A stretch of DNA of 45,671 nt from Multifurca ochricompacta (Eukaryota; Basidiomycota; Agaricomycetes; Russulales; Russulaceae). The position numbers and the translations under genes were made by a program. Below are positions 1-12,232 of this stretch, piece by piece. The stretch spans positions 1 to 45,671 of the forward strand of contig WTXG01000277.1 in assembly GCA_022496185.1 (NCBI GenBank), given 5' to 3'. The notes under the pieces were generated by a model. It was not told where the DNA came from, did no database searches, and worked only from the letters and a program-made list of their open reading frames with translations. Position 1 is the stretch's first letter. The number at the start of each line of letters is the position of its first letter.

Positions 1-3000
1 ATATATACCTTCTAACCTTCGTGCTCAACTGTCTGCCCCGCAGGTATTCTCGCCCGCAAAAGTGATATTTTCTGGATCGGCGTCCTCCTCTTGGTGAGCA
101 TCTCATGCCCTTTATATTATTCTGCATTCTGAAATCTGCTAGGCGGCAAAAGATGTGAACGGCAGCCAAGAAGCTCTCAGTAACCTGTTCGAGCGTGTAG
201 AGAACTTTTTCAAACGCCTGGAGACTTATACGGAAGTACCTCCGACTGCAGCGATGACAGATATAATCGTGAAGATCATGGTCGAAGTGCTTGGTATCCT
301 TGCTCTGGCAACTAAAGAGATTAAGCAAGGATTAGCAAGTGAGTTTGTTTTCAGTGAGATATGACCTTTGACAGATTTTTGTTCAGAAAAATATTTGAAG
401 AAATTGGCGGGAAGGACGGATATTGAAGATGCGCTTGGAAGGCTGGACAAATTGACACACGACGAGGCTTTGATGGCGACGGCGCAAGTACTGAAGATTT
501 CGCACAACATTGAAAGCCAGGTGACGAGGGTTGATGGCAAGGTGACGGCAGTCGATAGCAAGGTAAAGTTGATTATAGAAGGTAAGCAGAACATCTAAGC
601 ATATGGCAGATATTTTTTAACGGTGTGTGTGAATAGACGGCAAGGAAGCAAAAACGACTGCAAATGAAGCCAGAATAGTTATGCAACAGACTGCCAACGC
701 CGTTGATCAAGTAAAGCGTTCGTATTTCCATTTGTCTCTCCGCTTTTTGTGAAGGCGCTCAAGCTCATGCTCAGGAAGCCAAATGCGACAAGATCTTCGA
801 AGATGGCTCTCTCCACCTGACCCATCTATTAATCACAACATCGCCCGCGTACTCATCATAGTGGAACAGCGTCTTGGTTCTTCGAAGGCAGTACATCAAC
901 GAGTGGAAGTCATCTGAATCACTTTTATGGGTCCACGGAAAACGTACGTTCCCTTGAACGTTTCAGACTCGACTAGCCTTGATGGCCATCACATCTTTCT
1001 AGCGGGCTCGGGAAAGAGCATCCTCTGGTTCGTCAATCCGTGATTATCTTTGTTTGAAGGAGCTTATTGTCGCCGATCAGTTCCACCATCGTCCGGATAT
1101 TGAAGTTATGTGCGAGGCAGGATGGCAAATATGGCATATTTCTATTTCGACTTTAGAGACACCGCCAAGCAAAGCCGCCACAATCTTCTCCTCTCCCTTC
1201 TAATTCAACTTTCTGCTCGTTCCGATCCTCGTTGCGACATTCTCTTCAGCACCTTTTCCACACACCGATAGTGGTGCGCGACAGCCCAGCGATGACATTT
1301 TGTTCCAGTGTCTGAAAGGGATGGTGTCACTGCCAAATGAAAACCCAGTCTACATTGTTGTGGATGCGCTTGATGAATGTCCGAACACTTCTGGAATGCC
1401 AACGCCAAGAGAACAGGTCCTTGACCTCCTGAATGAACTCATTGGCCTTTCCCTCCCAAATCTTCACATATGTGTCACTAGTCGCCCAGAGACCGACATT
1501 AGATCTGCTCTTGAACCTCTGACATCTCTCCGTGTCTCACTTCACGATCAAATTGGACAAAAGAAGGATATTATCAACTATGTTAGCTCTGTTGTCCGCT
1601 CAGACACAAAAATGCGAAGATGGCGAGAGGAAGATAAAAAACTCGTTGTCGAGACCCTAGCTGAGAGAGCCGACGGAATGTAAGTCAATAATTTACGCTC
1701 GTTATGCTTACTTAGAGATTGAAACAGGTTTCGATGGGTGTTCTGTCAGTTGGAAATTCTGCGACACTGTCTTCCACCAAGTGTTCGGCGTATACTCGAG
1801 GAATTACCAGAAACGCTAGATGAAACATATGAAAGAATATTGAATGATATCAACAAATCGAACAAGGATCACGCTCATCGTCTCTTACAATGTCTCACTG
1901 TCGCCTCCCGGCCGCTACATGTGAGCGAACTTGCGGAGGTCCTTGCAATTGACTTTGGCGATGGGAATGGAGGAATTCCAAAGTTAAATCCGGATTGGCG
2001 ATGGGAGGATCAAGAACAAGCAGTACTTTCCACGTGCTCCAGTTTGATAACCGTTGAAGATGGCTCACAAGTGGTGCACTTTTCGCACTTTTCGGTCAAG
2101 GAATTCTTGACGTCGAGTCGGCTCGCGAGGTCGAGTAGAGACGCCTCGCGGTATCATATTCTCCTTGAGCCAGCTCACACCATCCTCGCGCAAGCTTGTT
2201 TAGGTGTTCTACTGCGATTGAACGATCGGGTTGAAACGGACGACATGGGGAGTAGCATTTCGTTGGCAGTATATGCTGCTCGACACTGGATTGATCATGC
2301 CCGGTTTGGGAATGTGTTGTCACGAATCAGTGAAGGGATTGACGATCTTTTTGACATGGATAAGCCACATCTTTCTGCATGGCTCCGGTTGCACAACATA
2401 GACCAAACCTGGACCCATTTCTTCCTCCGGTGGACCTGTCCGAACCTGGAATAGTTCCCTTATACTTTTCGGCACTGTATGGATTCCGTGACTTGTCAGA
2501 GCGCCTCATACTCAAGCACCTGGAGCACGTGAATGCTAGGTGTGGCCATCACAGGACTCCGTTGGTAGCAGCCATCCAATGGCAACACATCGAAATTGCA
2601 GAATTACTGTATCAATACGTGCTGACATTGATATTCGAGGCGTCGAAAACTTCACTCTTCTACATGCAGCATCGTTAGATGGGCGTTTAGACACTGTCCG
2701 GTGGCTACTCGACCATGGAATGGATGTGAACACCCTTGATGACAAGGACTACACACCACTGCATGTGGCGGTAAACAGTGGAGAGCTCGTCATTGTTCAG
2801 ATGTTACTGGAGTGCAATGCACATATCGATGCCCGAAATGACGATGGCTTGACCCCATTGCATGGGGCATCAAATAATAATTACCCGAACATGGTACGGC
2901 TTTTATTGGAGCGCGGCGCAGACGTGAATGCCCAGGATAGGAAACTTGAAACCCCGTTACATCTCGCAGCAAGCTTTGGGGCGCTCGAGGTTGTACGCGT

Positions 3001-3124
3001 GCTGCTCGAGCACGGTGCGAAAGCAGACCTGAAAGACAGCGAAGATGAGACCCCAATCCAGGTGGCGTTGGCAGTTGGACACCGCGAGACCGCGGACTTA
3101 CTATCACACCATGGCGTCAATTGA
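1..3124 (+). pseudogene. Decayed NACHT-ankyrin NLR gene (NLR copy 1), 5' end outside the window
   Basis: This is a STAND/NLR-type receptor of the fungal NACHT-ankyrin class; members are thought to act in self/non-self recognition. The order matches the intact gene at 5515-9030. An N-terminal helical domain runs over about 45-700, with an IIVKIMVEVL motif. A P-loop reading AGSGKS lies near 1002-1020, and Walker B (VVDALDEC) near 1350-1380. A winged-helix-like region containing RLLQCLTVASRP follows in the exon starting at 1729, and ankyrin repeats cover about 2600-3120. An intron at 1681-1728 has GT/AG ends and joins DGM to FRW. The frame breaks repeatedly, at about 77, 850, 900, 1100, 1130, 1262, 2405 and 2612, each consistent with a single-base indel. 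The N-terminal part differs from the other copies and has VDGK/VDSK repeats, so this is a separate subfamily. Decay is the likely explanation, but unpolished assembly indels are possible. Confidence 0.85.
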
Positions 3125-3242
3125 GTACATACTCAGGTCAAGCCAAAAAAAGGCAGAAATGTCGAGTTAATGTAGATTGTCAACGTCGCTTCAATATTGT
3201 GATTCTTCTGGTATTATGTTCCCACATACTCTGATATGATGT

Positions 3243-3673
3243 TGTAGTCAGCACTGTGAGATTACGAGTGTCGTCCCAAGGGGAATACGTAGACTTAGAA
3301 AAACTAGAATAGAATCAGTCAAAACGCAGGAAATTCGAGTAACGCTAAGACACTGAGAACGACTTAAGAGAAACTTAAAGATCACACGAGAGGCTTTCTG
3401 GAGGGCCGAACGGGCAAACAGCCCGGAACGCGCACATTCCGAATACTAACTTGTAAGATGCCTAGTAAATCGCTCGTGCCATGCATCAATCGCAATTGTA
3501 CTGTATCAGAGTCTGTCAAAAACTAAAAGTCAGATTAATGCCATAATTTTTGTTATCATGAAAGAGAGCGCAAACAGGTCCAGCGAGAAGTGGTGACGGT
3601 GGTTGAAAGCGTGACAAGGTTAGATGGGCCGGAAGGTTTAGGCCCCAGGCCCAGAGCTCAAGCTATCTTTACA
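3243..3673 (-). repeat. Degenerate solo LTR related to the full-length Ty3 element
   Basis: The right half, about 3390-3673, aligns by eye with the last 280 bases of the 651-base LTR at 11548-12198. Shared blocks include GCCCGGAACGCGCACA, CAGAGTCTGTC..AAACTAAA and GAGAAGTGGTGA. The end CTATCTTTACA matches the LTR end CCATCCTTACA. The left end is uncertain; a TGTAG at 3243 is the best candidate. I see no convincing target-site duplication. No internal retrotransposon sequence is present, so this is a solo LTR or a fragment. Confidence 0.6.
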
Positions 3674-4385
3674 ACACTAACACTGTAATCCGAATATTGA
3701 ATATCAAGAAAAGGTATTGTGGCTGTGGCCTCATGGATCTGAAGCGTACGAGTTAGAGTGATAAGGAGTTGACCCTGGACCGAATCTTTTCGATTGGTAC
3801 AAAATTACCGTGTCCGGCACCTTGGCCCAGGACCGTGCAATTGCAAGAGCATGGAGTTACTATCATTGGATCTGAGGTTACTAATTTCAACGTGCCGCTC
3901 ACGGACTGCTAACAAGGCTCAATCTCGACCTAATGGGTATTGAGGTGGGGGTTAATGGTGCCCTGGATGCCTTTGCTGCTGCGTAAGTATGGCAGAGGCG
4001 GGCACTACTTTAGTAGTTTATCCAAGTCAACAAGATCGGGAGGGGGGGGGGGGGGAAGGGTTTCCTGACATCTGTTTTTGGCTGGGTCAACACGCCAGGG
4101 ACGCTGCACTCAGGCTCCACAAGTCAGCTGGTACAAGACAATTTCGATTCAATTCTTCGCTTTTAAGTATTTGCTGCCAGTGCGCGGGCCAGACACCCAT
4201 GGTCTGAAAGAAGGATGCCGGTCCCGGTCAGCTTGAGAAGCCTGGCCCCGGTCAATGTGGTCAACCAGAAGATGAACAATATAAGGGAGCGGAAAGCAAA
4301 AGCACACACCTCAAGAATAGAGGGGTGAACCCATTGGATAAATTAAACTCTAGCAACGCTCATATTGAGCATGACATGCCGTGTT
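3674..4385. other. Intergenic stretch, no gene recognised
   Basis: No coding region, RNA gene or repeat can be supported here. There is a run of 13 G residues near 4031-4043 and one short ORF (3989-4207) without recognisable features that runs through that G tract. Confidence 0.5.
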
Positions 4386-4639
4386 TTACTGCATTGTATA
4401 AGCCAGGGCGTGTCGTTCGAGTGTCTTTAAAGCGAAAGGTCGCAAATTCACAATTGTGAGAAAAAGAACGACTTGATTGTTGATTGTTAGAGACGTAACA
4501 GCTACGTCGATTGTAACTATCAAGGGAGGAAAATCATGAATCAACATCACGTGGTTCAACATCGCACCCGCATATCTAGATCGGACATGAAACGGCACCA
4601 CGGTTTCGTCAGCCTCGACCGCTGTAGACACCATCGCCG

Positions 4640-5465
4640 AATGAGGTATCAATTCCTGTATGTTGTCATCATCAGGCTGGCCAGTAGTGCTCGCATCGGA
4701 CGGGGATTTCGAGTGGACGACGGCTGATTCGCGTCACGCACGGCGTTGCTGCGCAGCAGGTCGTACACTTTGCGGCGCACGTCGTCGGGTGGGGGTGGCC
4801 AAACCGAGCTTGTAAGGCCTGTCTCGGGAATGACGTCCTGTCCCAAAAAAAAAACAAAAACAAAAATAGGTAAGTAAGGGGGAGGTGGTGGACTGGGATA
4901 TATACCGTTTCTGTATTGAGGAGGACGCTTGGGAATGAGTGAAGCAGGTCGTACCACGGTGAGACGAGAACCGCCCCGGCTGGAGCTGGAAGTCCGGAGT
5001 CACGGATCAAGTAACGCAATCGCCAGTCCTCCACTGGCCGAGTCACCTCCAATCACAACATATTGCTTGGGTGGACTGGACGGTGACCGGCTCCCTCGGG
5101 CGGTCTAATGAGGAACAAGTCTGAGAAAAAAGGAATAGTCTCAGTGTGAAATACAAACTTAGGACGCATAAGATTGCTCTTTCTAGCCTTGACATTAATT
5201 CATCTTTAGTTTCAGACAGACTCTGATATTCCAAAAGGGTCTCTTGGTGTTCGTGCAGAAATAACTTCATTGCAACCAACCAAACATAAAGGCATGTCCC
5301 TTCCGGTACAACTCGATGCATAAACCTTCCTTCACTCGAGGGCAATGATATCCATCGGAGAAAGAAAACAGATAACAAATACAGGCTCCACCTCCACAAC
5401 TGAACGAAGTGTTTGCGTCGCATTGATGGCTCGAAAACATAGAACTTAACAACTACCGTCTGCAA
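4640..5465 (-). pseudogene. Relic of an alpha/beta-hydrolase (HSL/lipase-like) gene
   Basis: Three landmarks of the alpha/beta-hydrolase-3 fold occur in the right order on the minus strand. A CGGGA oxyanion-like stretch lies near 5390-5405. [13 protein letters not shown] nucleophile-serine motif (family form GDSAGGG) lies near 5025-5062. The downstream strand [19 protein letters not shown] lies near 4925-4985. A GT..AG intron with a pyrimidine-rich end separates this from a DVIPETGL...[16 protein letters not shown] block near 4740-4835. One base is missing between GGLAI and RYLIRDSG. No clear catalytic Asp/His segment follows. Enzymes of this family hydrolyse ester bonds. This copy is frameshifted and truncated and is probably dead. 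It is unrelated to the NLR neighbours. Confidence 0.6.
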
Positions 5466-5514
5466 CAGAAATCGTGTGTTGGAAAGAACCTACATCTCTA
5501 GAAAGATAGGACGC

Positions 5515-8500
5515 TTACGTCGTCAACTGCAAGTCATCGTGGAGAGTCACCAGTTGCGGAGCTCCCTCTGCACCATGTTCCAACAATAGTTCTACTACTT
5601 CATCGTGTCCTTCTCTGGATGCCACCTGGAAAGCCGTCTCTCCCCGTTTATTCTGCGCATTTATATCCGCACCATGCTCTAGTAGTCCCCGTATAATATC
5701 TTGATTTTTATTTCGTGACGCTAGGTGTAGGAGAGTCTGGCCGTCTCTATTGCGAGCGTTGACATCTGCGCCATGCTCGAGTAGAAGTCTAATGATTTCT
5801 TGATCTCCTTTCTTCAGTGCTTGACCAAATGGAGTCTCGACGTTAGCATTCCAGGCATTTGCGTCTGCTCCATGATCCAGTAGTAGCCGTACGATGTCCT
5901 TGTATCCTTCTTCTGATGCCGACAACAATGGTGTCCTACCTGTGGAACTCCTTGCATTCACATCCGCGCCAGATTCGATGAGCATCCGTGAAATTTCCAA
6001 ATATCCTGTGTTCGCTGCCTCATGCAACGGAGTCCACGCCGAACTACCCTGCCCGTTGACATCTGCGCCATACTTCAGCAGCACCTTCGCCACATTGACG
6101 GAACCCCGCATGGACGCAACATATAATGGGAGCGAATTAAAGTCTCCGTCATTCCGCAAATTCACATCCTGTGATCGCATGGTGATTAGCCATTCCGAAA
6201 CGCCCCCAAGATCGCTTTCAGCGGCATAGAATAAAGCTGTTCCTTTCGGCCGAGGGGCAGCCCCTTCCAGTGTCGCACTCTCGTTTCTTTCCATACTTTT
6301 GACCCAAATCCACAATGCAAAGTGTGGTCCATCCGGGTCGAACAGCCGTTTCATCACATTATCTGTACGTGATGAAACATTCCCAAATTTCGCATGGTCC
6401 ACCCAATGCTTGGCAGCATAACCAGCAAGTGGAAAGTGGTTAATAGGGTGTTTGTTGATGTGATCGCCAAGCTGCAGTAAAACCGCGAGGCAGGCTTGTG
6501 TGACAATCAGATGCGCGGATTCAAGGGGAATGTAGTAGCGTGAGATACGTCCTTTTGCTAATCGCTCCGACGTCAAGAACTCTTTGACAGAGAAGTGAGA
6601 AAATTGCACAACCTGAGAACCATCCGCGTTGATGACGGCGAGTAAACTGGAGCAGGTAGAGAGCACAGCATCCCCTGCATTTTCAGGCCGCCAATCTGCC
6701 TCGAATATCGGAATTTCTTCGTCGTTGAAATCAAACGCGAGGAACTCTGCGAGCTCTTCGACACGGAGTGGCCGAGAAGCAACTGTGACGCATTGCAACA
6801 GACGATGAGCATATGCCCAATTTTCGTCGTCAATATCTTGTAAAGTCCGTTCGTATGTCTCATCCAGCGTCCCAGGTAACTCTTCGAGTGCACGCCGAAT
6901 ACGTCCTGGAAGACACCGACGCAATTTGTCCAGTTGGCAATACACCCATCGGAACCTGAACCATCACGTGAATAGGTTGTGGAAAACATCACGTCAAACA
7001 ATGCCTCACATTCCATCAGCTTCTTCACACAACTTATTGATCACCAGTTCTTTATCCTTCTTTCTCCACTGACGTGTTTTTGTATCTGAGTTGATGAACG
7101 AGTTGATATAGTTATTGATATCGTCCATTTGTCCGATCTCATCGTGGAGAGACACCGAATGAGACGCTAAAGGTTCAAGTATACCTTCGATATCTATCTC
7201 GGGACGACTCGTGACGCAAATGTGTACGTGAGGGTAGCCTAACTTGAAAATTTCCTTTACGATTTCAAGAACACTTTCTCGTGGTGACGGTGTCCCAGTA
7301 CCCCTAGGACATTCGTCGAGTGCATCCGCGACAATATATATTGGGCCTTGTCCAGAGAGCGCGAGCATGTCCTGGAGGCATGCAACGAGGACATCGTCAT
7401 TTGGTTGTTTTGAGCCAGCGCCATGCATCGAGTATAAGCGAGAAAGGAAGTAGGAGTAAGAATCAGATTGAGCAGAGAGTTGAGTAAGAAGAGAAGTGAG
7501 GAAGCCGCGCGTATCTTGCTTTGCGGTATCCCTGAAATCAAAGTAATAGTATGCAAGACACGCCAGGCCTGCCTCTTGCATTTTGGTAATTTCATGAATT
7601 AGGGCAGAGCTAGTGGATCATGTCAGCGCGTCAATAGAGAGGCAACGACGAGATTGGGTAGGAGCACACCAAAGGACACTCTTCCCTGAACCAGCTACAT
7701 AATCAGGGTGATTCATATCAACACATGCAAACAGTGGGAGTGGATAAACGTACGCTTCCCGTGAACCCACAATAACGAACCCGTGGCTCTCCATTCTGGA
7801 AAAGTGTTGCCATCGATGAACCATGTAGCAGTTCCGACGTGGTGAGACTTCCGCGCGATGTTATGGTTTTTCGATGGGTCTGGAGGAGAGAGCCATCTTC
7901 GGAAGGTCTCTTGTAACTGCTCACCTGCGCAAAATTCTTAGTCTCTACAACGAGACATGACCGAGTACGAAGAGGACACACGTCTTGACTTATCCATCTC
8001 ATTGGCGACTTGCTGCATCACCACTTTAACCAACAGTCAGCTTCGCTCGATTATAGAGTAAGCGAGAACTACCAAGAGTTTGATGAACCTCGTCTGTTGA
8101 TGCTTTTCCGTCTGAAAAGGGTAGATATTCAGCTCAGTCTGAGTGATCATTTCGAACTTTTCGGTACCGTCCATGACCACTTTCATATTCTTCACAAGAC
8201 CATAAACAACCTCCAAAGTCTGCGCCGCCGTTGTCCGAGCTTCTTCCTGCGTAAGTCGATCCAACCTCTGTAGAACAGCTCCAACATCATTCTCTCCTAA
8301 AAGCTTCTTTCCGAATGCTCCTGCGTGAGATTCAACAAAAGCCCCTGTGTCCCCACAATGTGAGAAACTCACGGAGGCGCCCCTGCTTGACCTGTTCCGT
8401 AGCGAGGGCAAGGGTGGACAGGAATTCGATAAGGATTTTCACGACTATCGCCGTCATTGCTGTCGTAGATGGAATCTTCGTATAAATGTCAAGACGTCTG

Positions 8501-9030
8501 AGGAAGTTTTCCATAGACTCGAAAAGATCCACAAGCGCATCGTAGCTCGAGCTGACGTCCTTGATTGCCTAGTAATCACGGGTGTCAAAGAGACTTGCTC
8601 AAGGCAGCTGAGAGAATTACACAAACCCCAAGTAAGATACCGATTCCAGCGAAGATTGCATTTGCGGGTGGGAAGGACTGGAAGAAAAGTGTTAGGTTAG
8701 TTCGCAGCAGCGCATGGCATGAGAAACAAGCGCATTACGACATACTAGCCCAAGACTATTTCCGAGGACGCCGCTCGTGGAGAGGGAATAAAGAACATGA
8801 ACGGTGCGCTTGATCCACTTCATCACATTTCCATCTTCCCCTCTAAATTTATTAAACTTATTTGCCTCCTGTTGGAGTATGGAAATGACGGAATCGGCGT
8901 CCTGACAATAGATAAGTTTGATCGCGAGCTGATGTTGGAGGAGAGATGTGTTTGCTCGTTTCTCAAACTCGTTCAATGCGGTTTCAAAGAGAGACCTGAG
9001 AACAGAATCGGAAGAGGTGTTGGAAGACAT
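5515..9030 (-). CDS. Intact NACHT-ankyrin NLR (STAND) receptor, 10 exons, 998 aa (NLR copy 2)
   Basis: This is an intracellular nucleotide-switch receptor of the fungal NLR type; its ligand is unknown. Exons, minus strand: 9030-8746, 8677-8627, 8568-8373, 8320-8168, 8111-8073, 8023-7980, 7916-7754, 7694-7670, 7609-7010 and 6955-5515. All introns are GT..AG, 49-68 bases, and the exons total 2997 bases with all phases matching. Residues 1-250 form a helical N-terminal domain like those that precede NACHT in mushroom STAND proteins (possibly the 'Goodbye' type). The P-loop PGSGKS is at 311-316 and Walker B IYIVADALDEC at 409-419. The sensor-like CVTSRPE follows, then a winged-helix-like segment (RLLQCVTVASRPLRVEELAE, about 570-590). 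About seven ankyrin repeats lie between roughly 760 and 985. The start was chosen at MSSNTSSD because copies 3 and 4 begin the same way (MSSTTSSD). Splice sites are inferred by eye. Confidence 0.88.
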
Positions 9031-9461
9031 GGGTGTTGAATAGAATGGGTTTGATCGCAAGCATCACAATAGATACCGCACGACGATATCATAGCCTTGA
9101 GGTGCGACCGGATATAGGAGATAGACGCGCAAGTGAACCACCAGCAACAACAATAGGCGAAACTGTGCTAGTCACAGCTGCAGCTGAGTAGAATGGCAGC
9201 TACTATGTAGGCTCTCTTTGATTAACTCCGTTCCATAACCTCGTTCCGATCTCTGTATGCATTTCCTTTAACATAACACACTGGCGCATTTTCCTGCATA
9301 GACCAGGTTGCGAAAACTGAATGCAGGTCTCCCTATCTCGGCGGCACTGCCCTCCTTAAGGATGCTCCTCTAGGACACCGATCGCGTGTTCAAGTCTTTT
9401 CCAACGGGAACGTTGATTGAAGAATATCATCAAGAGCCTCACTTGGACTGGACGGGGTTTT
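9031..9461. other. Upstream region of NLR copy 2, up to the duplication edge
   Basis: This presumably contains the promoter of the minus-strand NLR starting at 9030. No TATA box could be assigned with confidence. The sequence is single-copy in the window; similarity to 31209 onward begins only at about 9462. Confidence 0.4.
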
Positions 9462-9859
9462 AGGTGATAGCTTGGACCCGGCGCGGTCCCTCGCTAAACT
9501 AAGGACAAATCCAATACTAAACAACAGACGGCTCGGATTTGACTCTCAACCCAGTACCCATCTGTAATTCAGGACCCTCGACATTGCCATAATCCAAAAC
9601 GTCTCTCTTCGTTCCCATTTCTATTATTTACTATCATCACAATAATCAAAAAACCCAAGCGTTTCCCTTCTCGTGTAAGTCCATGAAATCATCATAACCC
9701 ACGTAGAAAGGAAAGAAATATCACCATCAACCACTCTTGTTTCGCCTCGATCCCTCACCGACAGCATATCATGCCATGTAATGCACTTGCATCGAACGAA
9801 TGATGGGGCACTTATTGCTTCAACTGCGATAGCCCATAGATAATGATAATTGTGTCTGC

Positions 9860-10327
9860 CTTACACTCCTTGGTGCCAGGCTTCAACAACAGTTCTGCCA
9901 TTTCGCAATTTCCTCTTCCAGATGCCACTTGGAAAGGTGTCTCTCCCTGATTATTCTGCGCATCTATATCCACATCGCGTTCCAGTAGTCGCCGTACAAC
10001 ATCTAGATATCATTGTTGTGATGCAACATGCAGTAGAGTCTGGCCGTCGACGTTCCGAGCGTTGACATATGCATCATGCTTGAATAGAAGTTGCGTGACT
10101 TCCAAATGCCCTTCCTCCAATGCCCAATAAAGTGCTGTCTTGTCATCGTACCAGGCATTTGTTTCGGCGCCGCGCTCGAGGAGTAGCTGTGCGACGTCCT
10201 TATGTCCTTCTTAAAACGATGGTGTCCTGTCCATGAGACACCTGGCATTGACATCCACGCTAGATCCGATGAGTAACTGCGGAAGTTTCAAATGTCCTTT
10301 ATCTGCAGTCTCGTGCAGCGGGGTCCA
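9860..10327 (-). pseudogene. Ankyrin-repeat remnant of an NLR gene (unit 1)
   Basis: Minus-strand translation gives about five degenerate ankyrin repeats, for example LLLERGAETNAWYDD, LLHVASQQ, RRLLERDVDIDAQNNQG and TPFQVAS. In-frame stops interrupt them, including one after VASQQ and one before EGHKDVAQ. The paralogous segment in unit 2 lies at about 31570-32040. It is the C-terminal relic of a further NLR gene lying downstream of copy 3, and it has no NACHT part. Confidence 0.75.
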
Positions 10328-11109
10328 TATCATCATCATAGTTGTTGGTAGACGGGTGCGACGACTGCAGGCCCTGCGAGACACCCACCCGCCCTGTGCA
10401 CGTGACTTCGCAAGCGTTCACGTTCTCATCATCCATCATCCACCGGTCGTCGACTTGGCTGAGCTGCAGATATTCTACCCCGCTGTGAGCACTAGTGTTG
10501 AGCGCGCCGCTTTTTTTTTTAAACGTAATGAAACCCCAGCACTCCCGACAATTTAATCGCCCGCACCCACTTAGGAGACTATCAATCTGGGCACATAGTA
10601 GATGACGATCAACATAAATTTGCCTCTGGCTCTATTCGGCCTTCGGCATAAAACCTCTTAGTTACTCGTATATTCTTTAGTACAGTAATCCGTAAAAAAC
10701 ACAAGGCACACACTCAATGAAAGGATCCAATTACGTCTCCATCCTATACCCTCCTGGCGCCACGCTCCATTTTAAGTTGCTCGATCTTCGACACTCGAGA
10801 CTACTTAAGATGGCGTTTGCATCTACATTTGGCTCAACAACTGCTATACGACCTCGAAATCTCCCCATTGTGAGGCTAAATGCAATAGAATTTTGCGACA
10901 TAGGGACTAAATTAACTTGTTATAGCCCGAGGCTAGAACAGACGACGAGTGTGGTGCCCTTGTGTGCTCCTCTGGCTCATTTGTGGGCTGTAATCCACCA
11001 TATCTGTATACCGTATCATGCAAAGCACCTACGTTGGACATAGAAGAGGACCATTACAAGAGAATCACAGATCAACGTATGGCTACACCTTATGCTCCTC
11101 GGCGCCGTG
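10328..11109. other. Spacer between ankyrin remnant and NLR copy 3
   Basis: It is co-linear with 32041-32691 in unit 2. About 85 bases around 10,910-11,000 (the GGGACTAAATTAACTTG.. stretch) are present here and absent in unit 2. No gene or RNA was recognised. Confidence 0.5.
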
Positions 11110-11547
11110 CTACAACAACAGTTCTGCTATTTCCCTTTGTCCCTTCGATGACGCCACTTCGAAAGGTGTCTTACCCTGATTATTCCGTGCATTTATATCC
11201 GCACCGCGTTCCAGCAGTCTCCGTGAAACATCCAGATCTCCATGTTGTGATGCAACATCCAGTAGAGTCTGCCCTTTCTGATTCCGAGCGTTTACATCCG
11301 CACTGTGCTTGAACAGAAGCTGCGCGACTTTCAAATGGCCTCTCTCCAAAGTCCAATAAAGGACCGACTTGTCTCCATACCAGGCATTCGTGTCTGCGCC
11401 GTGCTCCAGTAGTAGTTGTACGATATCCTTGTGCCCTCCTGCAGATGCCAGCAACACTGGAGTGCTTCCCCCGACACTCTTGGCATTGACATCCGCGCCA
11501 GATTCGATGAGTAATTGTGAAATTTCCAAATGTCCTTTGCTTGCTGT

Positions 11548-12198
11548 TGTACGGACGTGGTCTGCGGTGAGTAAGAGGCAAAGCGCGTTTCCCGAGAGGA
11601 GAGAGAGAGACAGAGGAGAGAGGAGGAAGGAAGAAACCCAGGATAACTTTGATGTCGAAGGAGAGATGTCGTTGTACTTTTTGAACTTGCAAATACGTGC
11701 TTGCTGGTTCCGTTTGACCTTGCGCTGGACGATGTTGAGGTTCTTTAGCACACAGAAGAGAAAAGAGAGAGAGAGAGAGATTCCTAGGTTGCTTGTTCAC
11801 TGGCTGGTCTACTACAAGCATTGTATGTACCTTTATATACTTGTGGAGAGACCTAGCTGAAGGAATGTTTTTGAAAATAAACAGAGGTGAAGCCATGTGG
11901 GGTGAACGAAAGTGGAATAAGTAAAAGGGAGTAAGGGAGAAACCGGGTAGCCGGGTGTACGGAAAAGAATAGGCAGGCGGCCCGGAACGCGCACAATCCC
12001 TGTAATATGCTAAGTAAAATTACTTGTACCATAGATCAATCACGCTTTGCACCGGTGTCAGAGTCTGTCCGAAACTAAAGTCAGGCAAATGTTAGAAAAT
12101 TTATTGACAGTATAGTATGGAAGAATGAGAGCAAACGGGTCCTGCCAGAAGTGGTGATGACTGGAGGTTTCGCGTCCAACGCCCGAGCCATCCTTACA
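11548..12198 (-). repeat. 3' LTR of the Ty3 element
   Basis: The LTR is 651 bases. On the plus strand it begins TGTACGGACG and ends CCATCCTTACA. It matches the right LTR at all but three positions (11563, 11952 and 12162). Confidence 0.96.
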
Positions 12199-12215
12199 TC
12201 TCCCGGGGGGTTCAA
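12199..12215 (-). other. Candidate polypurine tract of the Ty3 element
   Basis: Immediately inside the 3' LTR, the element-sense strand ends with CCCCCCGGGAGA before the TGTAAGG of the LTR. GGGAGA is the purine-rich part, where plus-strand priming would be expected. The assignment rests on position. Confidence 0.5.
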
Positions 12216-12232
12216 ATTTTGACCGTCCCCGG

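Noticed and set aside
4031..4043. Run of 13 G residues as a G-quadruplex or regulatory site
   Set aside because: A lone homopolymer in an intergenic stretch gives no evidence of function.
3989..4207. Short plus-strand ORF of 72 codons
   Set aside because: It runs through the G tract, has no recognisable motif and no paralog in the window.
11369..11860. Plus-strand ORF of 163 codons across the LTR edge
   Set aside because: It is antisense to the ankyrin repeats and LTR; the same shadow appears at 18605-18940.
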